Shown here: piece after piece, positions 37,760 through 46,509 of the stretch | Layout of the letters: the number at the start of each line of letters is the position of its first letter | Position numbering within the stretch: position 1 is the first letter of the stretch | Source: Rhodococcus marinonascens NBRC 14363 | Lineage (GTDB): Bacteria; Actinomycetota; Actinomycetes; Mycobacteriales; Mycobacteriaceae | DNA length: 64,000 nt | Reading direction: 5' to 3' | NCBI RefSeq assembly: GCF_001894885.1 | Contig: NZ_BCXB01000021.1 | Span: forward strand, 1 to 64,000 | Notes under the pieces: generated by a model | Told to the model about the DNA's origin: nothing | What the model saw: only the letters and a program-made list of their open reading frames with translations | The model's database searches: none | Position numbers and translations under genes: made by a program

Positions 37760-37987
37760 TTATCTGACGTCGACGCCGAGCAGCACGCGAATCAGGTCGG
37801 CGCGCAGGTCGGTGGCGGTATAGCTGCCGGTGGGGATGAACTGGTCGAAGCTGATGCGGGCCTGCTGGTCGGTGCTGAGCGAGTCGTGGACGAGTAGCTG
37901 GCTCGAACCCGGCCCATAAATCCTCGTGGCAAGGGTGTCATGTCTCGCTCGTCGTCGGTAGTGACCGCCATGCCCCCTCTCATACAT
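37760..37987 (-). pseudogene. Unidentified gene remnant
   Basis: A 75-codon frame with a protein-like C-terminal half (SQLLVHDSLSTDQQARISFD then TATDLRADLIRVLLGVDVR) and an implausible Arg-rich N-terminus. An alternative frame begins at an ATG (MAVTTDDERDM), so the gene may be frameshifted or truncated. Family not recognised. Confidence 0.25.
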
Positions 37988-38035
37988 CGATCTGTGGGAG
38001 CAGCGCGCATTAGCGCACCGCTCCCACAGATCGAT
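37986..38035 (-). terminator. Large hairpin downstream of GNAT gene
   Basis: 16-bp perfect arms ATCGATCTGTGGGAGC / GCTCCCACAGATCGAT separated by 18 bases, which contain a further GCGC/GCGC pairing. It lies 27 bases beyond the stop of the GNAT gene. Confidence 0.75.
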
Positions 38036-38062
38036 CGTGGTCGTCGTGTCTCGGGCCGGGAG

Positions 38063-38413
38063 TCAGTCATCGGCGACGGCCTTCTCCATGGCGATGCGGG
38101 GCCATTGATCGAGGCCGGCCACCGCTTCCGTTCGCCGGGCAGCGGCGAGGCCGGGTGTCAGATGTGCTTCCGAGACGGTGCACCAGCCCATGCTCATGTA
38201 GAAGGGGCCGTTGAACGGTACGTCACGGAAGGTCGTGAGGGTCATTCGGCGATGACCCTGGGACTGGGCCAAGTCTCCGGCGGCCAGCATCAGTTTGCGA
38301 CCGACTCCCTGACCGCCGTGGGTGGGCTCTACCGTCACTTGCTCGACGTGGAGAGCGTCATCGAGTTCGTCGAGTCGTACGAAGCCGACTACACGATTGG
38401 CAGCCTCAGCCAC
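38063..38413 (-). CDS. GNAT-family acetyltransferase, probably 5'-truncated
   Basis: 116 aa from a GTG. The acetyl-CoA-binding core is present: HVEQVTVEPTHGGQGVGRKL (motif A with the Q/RxxGxG/A loop), then FRDVPFNGPFYMSMGWC. Sensible GNAT sequence continues upstream in frame (ELECFLRAHHRGHVLVAEAA) back to a stop at about 38490 with no usable start codon, so the normal first helix is cut off. It may be inactive. Substrate unknown. Confidence 0.6.
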   Translation of the reverse strand: MAEAANRVVGFVRLDELDDALHVEQVTVEPTHGGQGVGRKLMLAAGDLAQSQGHRRMTLTTFRDVPFNGPFYMSMGWCTVSEAHLTPGLAAARRTEAVAGLDQWPRIAMEKAVADD

Positions 38414-38512
38414 CAGAACGTGACCTCGGTGATGAGCGCGTAGGAAGCACTCGAGTTCCGGGGCCGGTCCATCGGCGACAGCTTTGCTCCACAGGCCTCA
38501 CTCGAAGCTGCG

Positions 38513-38830
38513 GTGGACACAGCGCGAACCGCCAGCGCGGAACATGCGCGGCTCGAGGCCGAGTTCGGCGCTCTGAACTGGGACGACGTCGAACGCAAAG
38601 GACGATCGGGGCGGGTAGGTCTCACGGAAGCGCGGATAGCGAAAGCCCTCGGCGTCGAGGCCGGCACCATCGACAACCTGGCCTGGTACCTCTGGCGACG
38701 ATCGTTCTCCGATGAACGCGACCATCGCGCCGGGCAGGATGCCAATGCTCAGAAGCGTGGACGGATCACACGAGAACTGAAATCGGAACTCTCCATCGCA
38801 CTGGAAAAGGTTTCCCGTGGCGACGATTGA
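38513..38830 (+). CDS. Hypothetical protein upstream of integrase, possibly truncated
   Basis: 105 aa from a GTG with no clear ribosome site. Charged, helical, with a helix-turn-helix-like LTEARIAKALGVEAGTIDNL in the middle, so DNA binding is possible. Coding-like sequence extends upstream in frame to a stop near 38442 without a better start, which suggests a truncated C-terminal fragment. It overlaps the start of the integrase gene by 14 bp, the position often held by a rep or xis gene in actinobacterial integrative elements. Confidence 0.5.
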   Translation: MDTARTASAEHARLEAEFGALNWDDVERKGRSGRVGLTEARIAKALGVEAGTIDNLAWYLWRRSFSDERDHRAGQDANAQKRGRITRELKSELSIALEKVSRGDD

Positions 38831-39759
38831 GCCCTACGAGACAAAAGCCGGCAGGCGCTACCGAGTTCGCTACCGCACGCCCGATCGTAAGTAGACGGAC
38901 AAACGTGGTTTCACCAGCAAGCGGGCAGCGCAGACTTCGCCGCGACGGTAGAAGTCGAGAAGCAGACCGGGTCGAACATTCCTCCATCGGCCGGTCGCGT
39001 CGCGTTCGGTGAGTGTGCAGAGCTGTGGGTACAGGGCAAGGTCAACCTCTCCGAGTCCACACGCTCTCGCTACCGTTCTGCACTCGATGTCCACATCCTT
39101 CCCGCGTTCAAGGCCACCCCCCTGTCCGACATGAACCGCGAGAAGTTGCGACGCTGGGTTACGGCAATGTGCGCGACGACCTCGGCCGCGACGGTGCAGA
39201 AGAACGTCGGCATCTCACGGTCGGCCGGGTTGACTCGCTCGCCAGGGCGGCAGCGTCGCACTCGCTCCTGGTCCACGTCCTCGCGTACTGCGGATTACGG
39301 TTCGGCGAGGCAGCGGCATTGCAGGGCTCCGACGTGGATCTCGAGCGGCAGCGGTTTCGTATTCACAGATCAGTGACGTTGGTCGACAGCAAGCTCGTCT
39401 ACTCCTCCACGAAGTCGAACAAGGGTCGTGACGTACCGATCCCCGGCTTTCTCTGCGAACTACTGGCGAATCATCTCGATGGGCATCCGGCCGATGTGCT
39501 CGCCTTCCCGGAGTCCCGCGGTGGCGCGATGCGCGCAAACAACGTCCGGAGCCGCTGGTGGAACGCGGCCGTGGAGAAGTCGACGGCACCGGAAGGGCTC
39601 ACACCGCACGAGCTGCGTCATACGTGCGCGTCTTTGGCGATCACAGCGGGGGCAAACATCAAGACTCTGCAACGGATGCTCGGCCACTCCTCCGCTGCGC
39701 TGACGCTCGATCGGTACGGGCACCTGCTCGAAGACGATCTCGGAATGGTTGGCGATTAG
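38817..39759 (+). pseudogene. Tyrosine-recombinase integrase, multiply broken
   Basis: GTG at 38817 opens ATIEPYETKAGRRYRVRYR, a typical actinobacterial integrase arm-binding N-terminus. A TAG interrupts at 38892. The frame shifts near 38930 to DFAATVEVEKQTGSNIPPSA and the core-binding domain (FGECAELWVQGKVNLSESTR ... REKLRRWVTAM). It shifts again near 39205, probably with a deletion, into the catalytic domain: YCGLRFGEAAAL (Arg I), HELRHTCASL (His-x-x-Arg), LGHSS and the nucleophile Tyr in LDRYGHLLED. Three lesions make it non-functional. It lies 130 bp from tRNA-Ala, its evident target. Confidence 0.88.
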
Positions 39760-39887
39760 CTCGGCAAGCTGGCTCGCCGTGAGCTTCGATCACTAGGAGT
39801 TGTCGGGTGATGTGGGCAAAATGTGGGCACGGAACGAAAAAAGCCACCTTCCCGTTTCCGAGAAAGTGGCCCTGCCCGACGAACTAT

Positions 39888-39936
39888 CTTGTGGAGCCTA
39901 GGAGATTCGAACTCCTGACATCTGCCTTGCAAAGGC
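39888..39936. repeat. tRNA-Ala-proximal att site
   Basis: The 3' part of the functional tRNA-Ala gene plus four flanking bases, identical in 48 of 49 positions to 35993-36041. The pair bounds the youngest integrated segment. Confidence 0.85.
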
Positions 39937-39964
39937 AGCGCTCTACCAACTGAGCTAAGGCCCC
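39892..39964 (-). tRNA. alaT: tRNA-Ala (anticodon TGC)
   Basis: 73 nt. Acceptor GGGGCCT/AGGCTCC includes the G3:U70 pair that identifies alanine tRNAs. The anticodon arm is CTGCC-TTTGCAA-GGCAG, and the T arm is AGGAGTTCGAATCTCCT. CCA is not encoded. Used as an integration target. Confidence 0.97.
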
Positions 39965-40084
39965 GTTACCTCGTGCCACACCTCGTTGCCGCGAAGCAAC
40001 TTGGTCAGTCCGACTGCCACCAACACTCCGGCTCCCACGATAAGGAGAACCTTCACGCGAATGACCTTTCATCGACACCAGGAG

Positions 40085-40158
40085 TGGGCCTAGGAGGACT
40101 TGAACCTCCGACCTCTTCGTTATCAGCGAAGCGCTCTAACCGCCTGAGCTATAGGCCC
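40085..40158 (-). tRNA. ileT: tRNA-Ile (anticodon GAT)
   Basis: 74 nt, acceptor GGGCCTA/TAGGCCC, anticodon arm CTTCG-CTGATAA-CGAAG. CCA not encoded. It precedes tRNA-Ala by 120 bp on the same strand, the ileT-alaT order of M. tuberculosis. Confidence 0.97.
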
Positions 40159-40289
40159 CTGAAGTACGGAAACTCGCCTGACACAGTTCCCTGAACCGAG
40201 TCGGAAGATTACCCCACCGGACCGGCAAGTACCAAAACCGGTCCGATGAGTGCCTCTCTTCCCAGCTCAGCCCTCGTCGCTCTCTGCGT

Positions 40290-41609
40290 TCAGTCCCGGT
40301 CTGCGAGCGTCACTTCGACGCCCCCAACCAGATCGGAACACAGGTTGTAGATGAACGAACCAATGGTCGCGAGCGCGGTGAACAACACCATGTTTGCCAG
40401 ACCGATGACGGCTGCGTACCCGAAGACCTGTCCGGCCGTCACGAGGCCTTCAGGACTCGAATCGGCGACGATATCGGTGAACGCACTGTTCAGCCGGTCC
40501 CAGACGCCCATGCCCTCCAGGACGAGATACAGCAGGCCCACGGCGACCATCCACACGAAGAACAGCGACACCGAAATGATCGACGAGATTTTCAGCGTCG
40601 ACCACGGATCCAGCTTGCGGATTTGCACCGACGCCCGGAGACCGCCCTCCTCGACACGCTGCGGCGCCACGACGGCCTTCGGCTTATGATCCACCGCGGC
40701 GGCAGCCGGCAGGGGGTGCCTGGCCTCGGACAAGTCAGGCATGTCCTTGGGTAGAGCATCCCGGTTGATGTGCCGGGTGGGTCCGTCGATCGCGGACGCC
40801 TTGGCCTTCGCCGCCTCCCGCTGTGACACTGCGCCGGCCGCGGCGGTTCCTGACACTGCGCCGGCCGCGGCGGTTCCTGACACTGCGCCGGCCGCGGCGG
40901 TAGGGGCCATCGACTCCGAGTTGGGTACCGACTGTCCCTTCGTCGGAGACAGCGGGTACTGCGCAGGTGCCTGCTGGTCCCGCGCAGCCTGGGTGGGGGC
41001 ACCGGGGTTCTGCGCTCGCAACCCCTGCATGCCCCGTTCCTGAATACCCTGGGTGGGGGTGGTTTGTGGGGCCGTCGACTGGGCCTGGGCGGTCTGCGGC
41101 TTCTGGGCGTCTTGACCGCCAGGCGCCTTGTTTGCAGCGGCCCTTCCCTCCGCGGCCGGGTTCGGCTGCCCCTCGGGGCGGGACGCCTGCTTGGCGCCGG
41201 CACCCTGCACGGGCCGCTTCAGATTGGTCTGCGGTTCCCGCTGCATTCCGCGCTGCCACGGCGGAACCTGATTTCCCTGACTGGACTGCGCATCGGTGCG
41301 ATCACCACTTGCCGGCGCCCGGTTACCCGGAGCCTGCTGGGGTGTTCCCTGACGCGAAGGGGTTTGCTGATTCGGGGCGTGACCCTGCGGCGGAGGCGCC
41401 GGGCGATCCGGTCGGGCTTCGGGCGTCGTCGCCGCCGGTCCCGCCGAGGACGCGCCACGACCGGCGGGTGCCTGCGACGCAGACCCTTGTGGCGGACTCG
41501 AACTCGCTGACTCGTCCTCGGGGGCGTTGGAGGCCTGCTGCTCCGATCGCGCCGCACCGGCCGAACCTAGGTTCGGCCGGTCACTGCCTGGCTGGTTGGG
41601 AGTGCTCAC
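40290..41609 (-). CDS. DUF3566 membrane protein (Rv0007-like)
   Basis: 439 aa. A long Pro/Gln/Ala-rich disordered N-terminal region (about 1-320) precedes a C-terminal DUF3566 domain with two transmembrane helices ([20 protein letters not shown] and [20 protein letters not shown]). A 27-bp unit coding for AVSGTAAAG is repeated three times at 40827-40907. GTG start overlapping the gyrA stop by one base, so it is the last gene of the gyrA transcript. In mycobacteria the homologue sits in the same place and associates with the division/elongation machinery by context; the biochemical role is unknown. Confidence 0.9.
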   Translation of the reverse strand: MSTPNQPGSDRPNLGSAGAARSEQQASNAPEDESASSSPPQGSASQAPAGRGASSAGPAATTPEARPDRPAPPPQGHAPNQQTPSRQGTPQQAPGNRAPASGDRTDAQSSQGNQVPPWQRGMQREPQTNLKRPVQGAGAKQASRPEGQPNPAAEGRAAANKAPGGQDAQKPQTAQAQSTAPQTTPTQGIQERGMQGLRAQNPGAPTQAARDQQAPAQYPLSPTKGQSVPNSESMAPTAAAGAVSGTAAAGAVSGTAAAGAVSQREAAKAKASAIDGPTRHINRDALPKDMPDLSEARHPLPAAAAVDHKPKAVVAPQRVEEGGLRASVQIRKLDPWSTLKISSIISVSLFFVWMVAVGLLYLVLEGMGVWDRLNSAFTDIVADSSPEGLVTAGQVFGYAAVIGLANMVLFTALATIGSFIYNLCSDLVGGVEVTLADRD

Positions 41610-44128
41610 TAGGACTCCTTAGCTCCTTTGCCGCTGCTCTCGGCGTTGTCTTCGGTCTCGTCAGGTTCATCGGCGTTGCGGGCGATCGCGAGCAGGGTGT
41701 CGCCGTCGCCGAGGTTCATCAAACGAACGCCCTTGGTCTGCCGCCCCGCCCTGCGAACCTGCTTGGCCGCGGTGCGGATGACGCCACCGACCGACGTGAT
41801 CGCATACAACTCGTCGTCGTCGTTCACAATGAGCGCCCCAACCAGGGTGCCACGTTTCTTGTCGTACTGAATCGTGAGCACACCCTTGCCGCCGCGGCCC
41901 TGCGGGACGTAGTCCTCGATAGGGGTGCGCTTCGAATAACCACCGGACGTCGCCACCAACAGGTAGCCCTCGCGAACTACATTGAGCGACAGCAGTTCAT
42001 CGTCGTCGTTGAAACGCATTCCCTGAACGCCGGACGTGGCGCGTCCCATCGGACGCAGCGCCTCGTCAGTGGCAGAGAACCGAATCGACTGCCCCTTGGC
42101 CGATACCAGCAGCAGATCGTCGTCGGACGAGCAGAGCACCGCGCCCACCAGTTCGTCCTCGCCTCGCAGATTCACCGCGACGATGCCTCCGCTACGGTTC
42201 GAGTCGAAATCGGTGAGCTTCGACTTCTTCACCAGACCGTTGCGGGTGGCGAGGACGAGGTAGGGCGCGTCCTCGTACGTCTTGATCTGGATGATGCTCT
42301 GGATACGCTCGTCGGGCTGGAACGCGAGCAGATTGGCAACGTGCTGCCCCCGGGCCGTGCGGCTCGCCTCCGGCAGTTCGTACGCCTTTGCCCGGTACAC
42401 GCGGCCCTTCGTCGTGAAGAACAGCAACCAGTCGTGCGTCGAGCTGACGAAGAAGTGCGAAACGATGTCGTCCTGCTTGAGGCCCGCACCCTGCACCCCC
42501 TTGCCGCCCCGCTTCTGAGAGCGGTACAGGTCGGTCTTGGTGCGCTTGGCGTAACCGGTTTCGGTGATCGTGACAACAACGTCCTCGCGTGCGATCAGAT
42601 CCTCGTCAGCAACGTCGCCGTCCGCCGCGATGATCCGGGTTCGCCGGTCGTCGCCGTGCTTGTCGACGATCTCCTTCAGTTCTTCGCGGACGATCGCGCG
42701 CTGCCGCTCCGGCTTCGCGAGGATGTCCTCGAGGTCCGCGATCTCATGTTCGATCTCGGCGAGTTCGCCGATGATCTTCTGCCGTTCCAGGGCTGCGAGC
42801 TTGCGCAGCTGCATGTCGAGGATGGCCTGTGCCTGGATCTCGTCGACGGTGAGCAGATCCATCAGGCCTGTGCGCGCGGCATCGACGGTCTGCGACGCCC
42901 GGATCAGCGCGATGACCTCGTCGAGGGCGTCAAGAGCCTTGACGAGTCCGCGCAGGATGTGGGCGCGTTCCTGGGCCTTGCGGAGCTGGTATTCGGTGCG
43001 CCTGCGGATGACCTCGACCTGGTGGGCGACGTAGAGGCGGATCATCTGATCCAGTCGCAGCGTGCGGGGCACGCCGTCGACGATCGAGAGCATGTTGCAG
43101 CCGAAGCTCGTCTGCAACTGGGTGTGCTTGTACAGGTTGTTGAGGACGACCTTCGCTACCGCATCCCGCTTGACGGTGACGATGATGCGCATGCCGGCAC
43201 GGTCCGAGGACTCGTCGTGGATGTCGGAGATGCCGGCGATCTTGGCGTCGCGCACCTGCTCGGCGATGGACGTGATGAGGTTGTCCGGGTTCACCTGGTA
43301 CGGCAGTTCGGTGATTACAATTATGGTGCGCCCCTTGGCATCCTCCTCGATCTCCACCACTCCGCGCATGCGGACCGAACCCCGGCCGGTGGTGTAGGCG
43401 TCGTGGATACCCTGGCCGCCGACGATCAGACCGTGTGTCGGAAAGTCCGGTCCCTTAACCAATTCCATGACGGCCGCGAGGGTGGCCTCCTCGCCGGCTT
43501 CCCAATTCTCGAGTGCCCAGTAGACGGCGTCGGCGACCTCGCGAAGATTGTGCGGCGGAATGTTTGTCGCCATACCGACCGCGATGCCGCCGGAACCATT
43601 GATCAACAGGTTGGGGATACGGCTGGGGAGAACTGTCGGCTCTTGGGTACGGCCGTCATAGTTCGGGGCGAAATCGACTGTTTCCTGGTCGATTTCGCGG
43701 AGCATATCCATGGCGAGCGGAGTCAGCCTGCACTCGGTGTACCTCATCGCGGCGGCGCCGTCGTTGCCACGGGAACCGAAGTTCCCCTGTCCGTCGACGA
43801 GCGGGTACCGCAGCGACCACGGCTGCGCCATGCGGACGAGGGTGTCGTAGATCGAGGAGTCACCGTGGGGGTGATAGTTACCCATCGTCTCGGCGACCGG
43901 CCGCGCAGACTTCACGTAGCCGCGAGCGGGCGTGTAGCTGTTGTCGTACATCGCGTACAGAACACGACGATGCACCGGCTTGAGGCCGTCCCGCACGTCG
44001 GGCAGCGCACGACCGACGATCACGCTCATCGCGTAATCGATGTAGCTACTCTGCATCTCCTGCTGAATGTCGACGGGCTCGACGCGGTCGTGCCCCGGTC
44101 CCTCCGGCGGCAACGTTGTGTCAGTCAT
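41609..44128 (-). CDS. gyrA: DNA gyrase subunit A
   Basis: 839 aa. Breakage-reunion domain with active-site Tyr130 ([10 protein letters not shown]) and the quinolone-resistance region [12 protein letters not shown] (residues 87-97). A serine stands where M. tuberculosis has Ala90, the usual sensitive form in most bacteria. The C-terminal beta-pinwheel carries the GyrA box [10 protein letters not shown] (about 538-547), needed for negative supercoiling. The acidic tail matches the family. It works as an A2B2 tetramer with gyrB, whose gene here lies 5.7 kb upstream instead of adjacent. Confidence 0.98.
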   Translation of the reverse strand: MTDTTLPPEGPGHDRVEPVDIQQEMQSSYIDYAMSVIVGRALPDVRDGLKPVHRRVLYAMYDNSYTPARGYVKSARPVAETMGNYHPHGDSSIYDTLVRMAQPWSLRYPLVDGQGNFGSRGNDGAAAMRYTECRLTPLAMDMLREIDQETVDFAPNYDGRTQEPTVLPSRIPNLLINGSGGIAVGMATNIPPHNLREVADAVYWALENWEAGEEATLAAVMELVKGPDFPTHGLIVGGQGIHDAYTTGRGSVRMRGVVEIEEDAKGRTIIVITELPYQVNPDNLITSIAEQVRDAKIAGISDIHDESSDRAGMRIIVTVKRDAVAKVVLNNLYKHTQLQTSFGCNMLSIVDGVPRTLRLDQMIRLYVAHQVEVIRRRTEYQLRKAQERAHILRGLVKALDALDEVIALIRASQTVDAARTGLMDLLTVDEIQAQAILDMQLRKLAALERQKIIGELAEIEHEIADLEDILAKPERQRAIVREELKEIVDKHGDDRRTRIIAADGDVADEDLIAREDVVVTITETGYAKRTKTDLYRSQKRGGKGVQGAGLKQDDIVSHFFVSSTHDWLLFFTTKGRVYRAKAYELPEASRTARGQHVANLLAFQPDERIQSIIQIKTYEDAPYLVLATRNGLVKKSKLTDFDSNRSGGIVAVNLRGEDELVGAVLCSSDDDLLLVSAKGQSIRFSATDEALRPMGRATSGVQGMRFNDDDELLSLNVVREGYLLVATSGGYSKRTPIEDYVPQGRGGKGVLTIQYDKKRGTLVGALIVNDDDELYAITSVGGVIRTAAKQVRRAGRQTKGVRLMNLGDGDTLLAIARNADEPDETEDNAESSGKGAKES

Positions 44129-44296
44129 GAGCTCCTTCTTCTACTCGGCTTGACGTCTCCTCGCGGACGGGCGGTCCGGCACGACGTCGCGCAACCACCC
44201 GAGTCTATAGGTGCAGGTCAGCTGTCAGGGTGAAGGACTCGGATGTGCCGTGGATCGACGCAACCGGAGTCGTCCGATCCAGTCGAGTTCGGGCTC

Positions 44297-45136
44297 TCAG
44301 ACGCGGGATTCGCCGGTAGGCGATTCGGCAGCGAGCGATTCGGCAGCGAGCATGTCTGCCTCCAGTTCGAACTCCGCAGCGACCCGGTCGGGCGCCATGA
44401 GCAGCGCGGTGATCGGAACGGTGACCAGCAGCATGCCCAGCACGAACACAGGAAACAGGATCGAGAACACCTCGAGCCCATCCGGGCGCGCCGTCGTCGG
44501 GTCGACGGTGGCAGTCAGGCCCCACACACCGGTGTAATGCATGGCCACCACGGCCACGGCCACGGCCACGGCCGCCACGAGTCGCAGCGTGCGGGAGTCG
44601 AGGGAGGATATGGACCAGATAATTCCGGCGCCGACCAAGAATCCGATTACGGCGGCCGCGGCGATCAGCACGGGGTTGGAGTCCACCGAGCCCTGGATCT
44701 CGACGGAGTACACGATCGCTAGCTGCATTCCGATGAAGCCGACACCGAGGAGTGCTGCGCCCGCGGCGAGTCGGCCGATCTCGACCGATGCGCTCGACCT
44801 CCGGTGCTTCGTCGGCGGCGGGCTGACGATCAGCAACGCTATGGATGTAGCCGCGACAGGGACCACGAACGAGATCACGATCCAGAGGACGTCGTATCGC
44901 ACCATGCTGCCGTAGACGTCGAACCCGACCATCGCAATGTAATGCGGCAACCAGGCGCCGATCCCGCCGATGGACAGTGCCCCCCACGCCAGCCAAAGCA
45001 TCCGCTGCCGAGGGATCGGCGTGGTCGTCGCCTTGCGGGCACTGGCGACACCGACGAAGATGCCGACGAACGCCGTGATCGAGGCGAGGGCGATGATCCA
45101 GGTACCCATAGAGAACTGCTGCAAGCCATCCGACAT
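44297..45136 (-). CDS. MHYT-domain membrane sensor-like protein
   Basis: 279 aa, seven or so transmembrane helices. MHYT sensors carry repeated Met-His-Tyr-Thr-like motifs near the outer membrane face. Here they are WLPHYIAMVGF, a degenerate GFIGMQLAIVYSVEI, and a full MHYTGVWGLT. The family is thought to bind copper and sense oxygen, NO or CO. There is no output domain (no GGDEF, EAL or kinase), so it must signal through a partner. It is eleven bases downstream of the cvnD gene and ends in repeated AAES residues. Probably the fifth gene of the operon. Confidence 0.85.
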   Translation of the reverse strand: MSDGLQQFSMGTWIIALASITAFVGIFVGVASARKATTTPIPRQRMLWLAWGALSIGGIGAWLPHYIAMVGFDVYGSMVRYDVLWIVISFVVPVAATSIALLIVSPPPTKHRRSSASVEIGRLAAGAALLGVGFIGMQLAIVYSVEIQGSVDSNPVLIAAAAVIGFLVGAGIIWSISSLDSRTLRLVAAVAVAVAVVAMHYTGVWGLTATVDPTTARPDGLEVFSILFPVFVLGMLLVTVPITALLMAPDRVAAEFELEADMLAAESLAAESPTGESRV

Positions 45137-45147
45137 TTTCCGAGTCC

Positions 45148-45732
45148 TCAGTGCGCGGCCGTGTGAAGCTTGGTCAGTGCGTATTCGGTGATCTCGACCA
45201 GCGCGCGTTTCGCCGATTCCCTGTCACGGGCGTCGATCGGGATGATCGGTACGTCCTCAGAGATCGCTAGAGCCCCGCGAATATCCTCGACGGGGTAGCG
45301 CGGGGCGTCGTCGAACTCGTTGATTGCGACGAGAAACGGCAGTTGACGGGCCTCGAAGAAGTCGACCGCGGCAAAACTCTCGTCCAACCGCCGGGTGTCG
45401 ATCAAGACAATCGCACCGATCGCACCGCGGATCAGGTCGTCCCACATGAACCAGAAGCGGTGCTGACCGGGCGTGCCGAAGAGGTACAGCACCAAGTCGT
45501 CGGCCAGGCTGATACGACCGAAGTCCATCGCGACGGTGGTCGTGCCCTTCTGTGGCGTGGCAGCGAGGTTGTCGACGCCGTCGCTGGCGTTGGTCACAAG
45601 CGCCTCGGTACGCAGCGGAACGATCTCCGAGACCGCCCCCACCAGCGTGGTCTTGCCGACGCCAAACCCGCCGGCGATCACGATCTTGGTCGAGGTCACC
45701 CGGTTGCCGGGATCAGATTTCGCGAAGTCCAC
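45148..45732 (-). CDS. cvnD: Small Ras-like GTPase of the conservon type
   Basis: 194 aa from a GTG at 45732, with AAAGGG upstream, inside the 3' end of the DUF742 gene; an ATG at 45756 is less likely. GTPase motifs: P-loop GGFGVGKTT (about 21-29), TTTVAMDFGR in switch I, DLVLYLFGTPGQHRF in G3 and LVAINEFDD in G4. MglA/Arf-like; in Streptomyces CvnD works with CvnA-C at the membrane as a G-protein-like complex. Its output here is unknown. Confidence 0.93.
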   Translation of the reverse strand: MDFAKSDPGNRVTSTKIVIAGGFGVGKTTLVGAVSEIVPLRTEALVTNASDGVDNLAATPQKGTTTVAMDFGRISLADDLVLYLFGTPGQHRFWFMWDDLIRGAIGAIVLIDTRRLDESFAAVDFFEARQLPFLVAINEFDDAPRYPVEDIRGALAISEDVPIIPIDARDRESAKRALVEITEYALTKLHTAAH

Positions 45733-46081
45733 TGAGGACCCTTTCGATGAGTTCACTACGTTCGGAGTCGGTCGAGTCTTCCTTCAGGGTGGCCAGGATC
45801 TGCAAATGACCAGACTCGACCAGGTCGGCCACCAGGACGCGCGCCACACCGAGTGGCAAAATCACCCGGGCGGCGATCTCGGCAACGGACGGCGACTGCT
45901 GGCACAACACGACGATCGCCGCGTTGATGTCGTCGAGTTCCCATTGCCGGTCCACCGACTGCGGGAGCGCCTGGATCAATGCCTCGAGCGCCAGTTCGAC
46001 GGCAGGCCGGGTTCGACCCGACGTCAGCGAGTACGGGCGCACGATGTTCGGGCCGCGCGGCTCCGAATACTGGTCGTCCAC
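45713..46081 (-). CDS. cvnC: DUF742 protein of the conservon type
   Basis: 122 aa from a GTG at 46081, eleven bases after the roadblock gene. DUF742: NIVRPYSLTSGRTRP at the start, then a winged-helix-like ELDDINAAIVVLCQQSPSVA ... AARVILPLGVARVLVADLVE. In cvn operons this protein sits between the roadblock protein and the GTPase and is thought to contact DNA or the complex. Ends 20 bp inside the GTPase gene. Confidence 0.92.
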   Translation of the reverse strand: MDDQYSEPRGPNIVRPYSLTSGRTRPAVELALEALIQALPQSVDRQWELDDINAAIVVLCQQSPSVAEIAARVILPLGVARVLVADLVESGHLQILATLKEDSTDSERSELIERVLSGLREI

Positions 46082-46092
46082 GGGAGGCCTGA

Positions 46093-46509
46093 TCAGAGGC
46101 CCTGCGGGGTGCGAGCGGTGGCCTCCACAGATGCACCGACACGGTCGACCAGGATCGCCATCTCGTAGCCGACCTGTCCGATGTCGCACTCCGCGTCGGT
46201 CAGAGTCGCGAGGTGCGAGCCGTCACCGACACTCATGAGCAGCAGGTAGCCGTGCTGCATCTCGACCACCGACTGAAGCACCCCACCACCCTCGAACAGG
46301 CGGGACACTCCCGCCGACAAGCTCGCAAGTCCGGACGTGACGGCGGCCAACTGCTCGGCCCGGTCGATAGGGAGGTGGGCACTGGCCGCCATCAAGAGGC
46401 CATCGGCGGACACCAGCACGGCATGCGAGACGCCCGGTATGTCACTGGCGAAATTCGACACCAACCAGTCGAGGGGTCGCGTGACGTCGGGTCCTTGGGC
46501 GGTATTCAT
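46093..46509 (-). CDS. cvnB: Roadblock/LC7-domain protein of the conservon type
   Basis: 138 aa, a single roadblock/LC7 domain: [40 protein letters not shown] and [20 protein letters not shown]. It is the MglB-like partner that regulates the nucleotide state of the GTPase. ATGA overlap with the upstream kinase gene, so it is co-translated. Confidence 0.94.
   Translation of the reverse strand: MNTAQGPDVTRPLDWLVSNFASDIPGVSHAVLVSADGLLMAASAHLPIDRAEQLAAVTSGLASLSAGVSRLFEGGGVLQSVVEMQHGYLLLMSVGDGSHLATLTDAECDIGQVGYEMAILVDRVGASVEATARTPQGL

Larger units (their letters stand above)
34169..39887. mobile_element. Stacked remnants of integrative elements at tRNA-Ala
   Basis: Three modules, each made of a TG(T/C)GGGCAAAATG(T/C)GGGC-like stretch, a GCCACCTTC hairpin and the bases CTTGTGGAGC, end at 34178, 36041 and 39936. 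The right-most is the functional tRNA-Ala 3' part, the middle one a 49-bp near-copy of it, the left one only a stump. Insertions at a tRNA 3' end push older scars away from the tRNA, so the segment 36042-39887 (arsR, SDR, GNAT, broken integrase) is the youngest and 34179-35992 (YVTN protein) older. Both have lost functional recombination genes. Confidence 0.7.

Noticed and set aside
40967-44233. Very long plus-strand open frame of over 1000 codons opposite gyrA
   Set aside because: High-GC antisense artefact of gyrA and the DUF3566 gene; composition is Arg/His/Val-rich without any domain.
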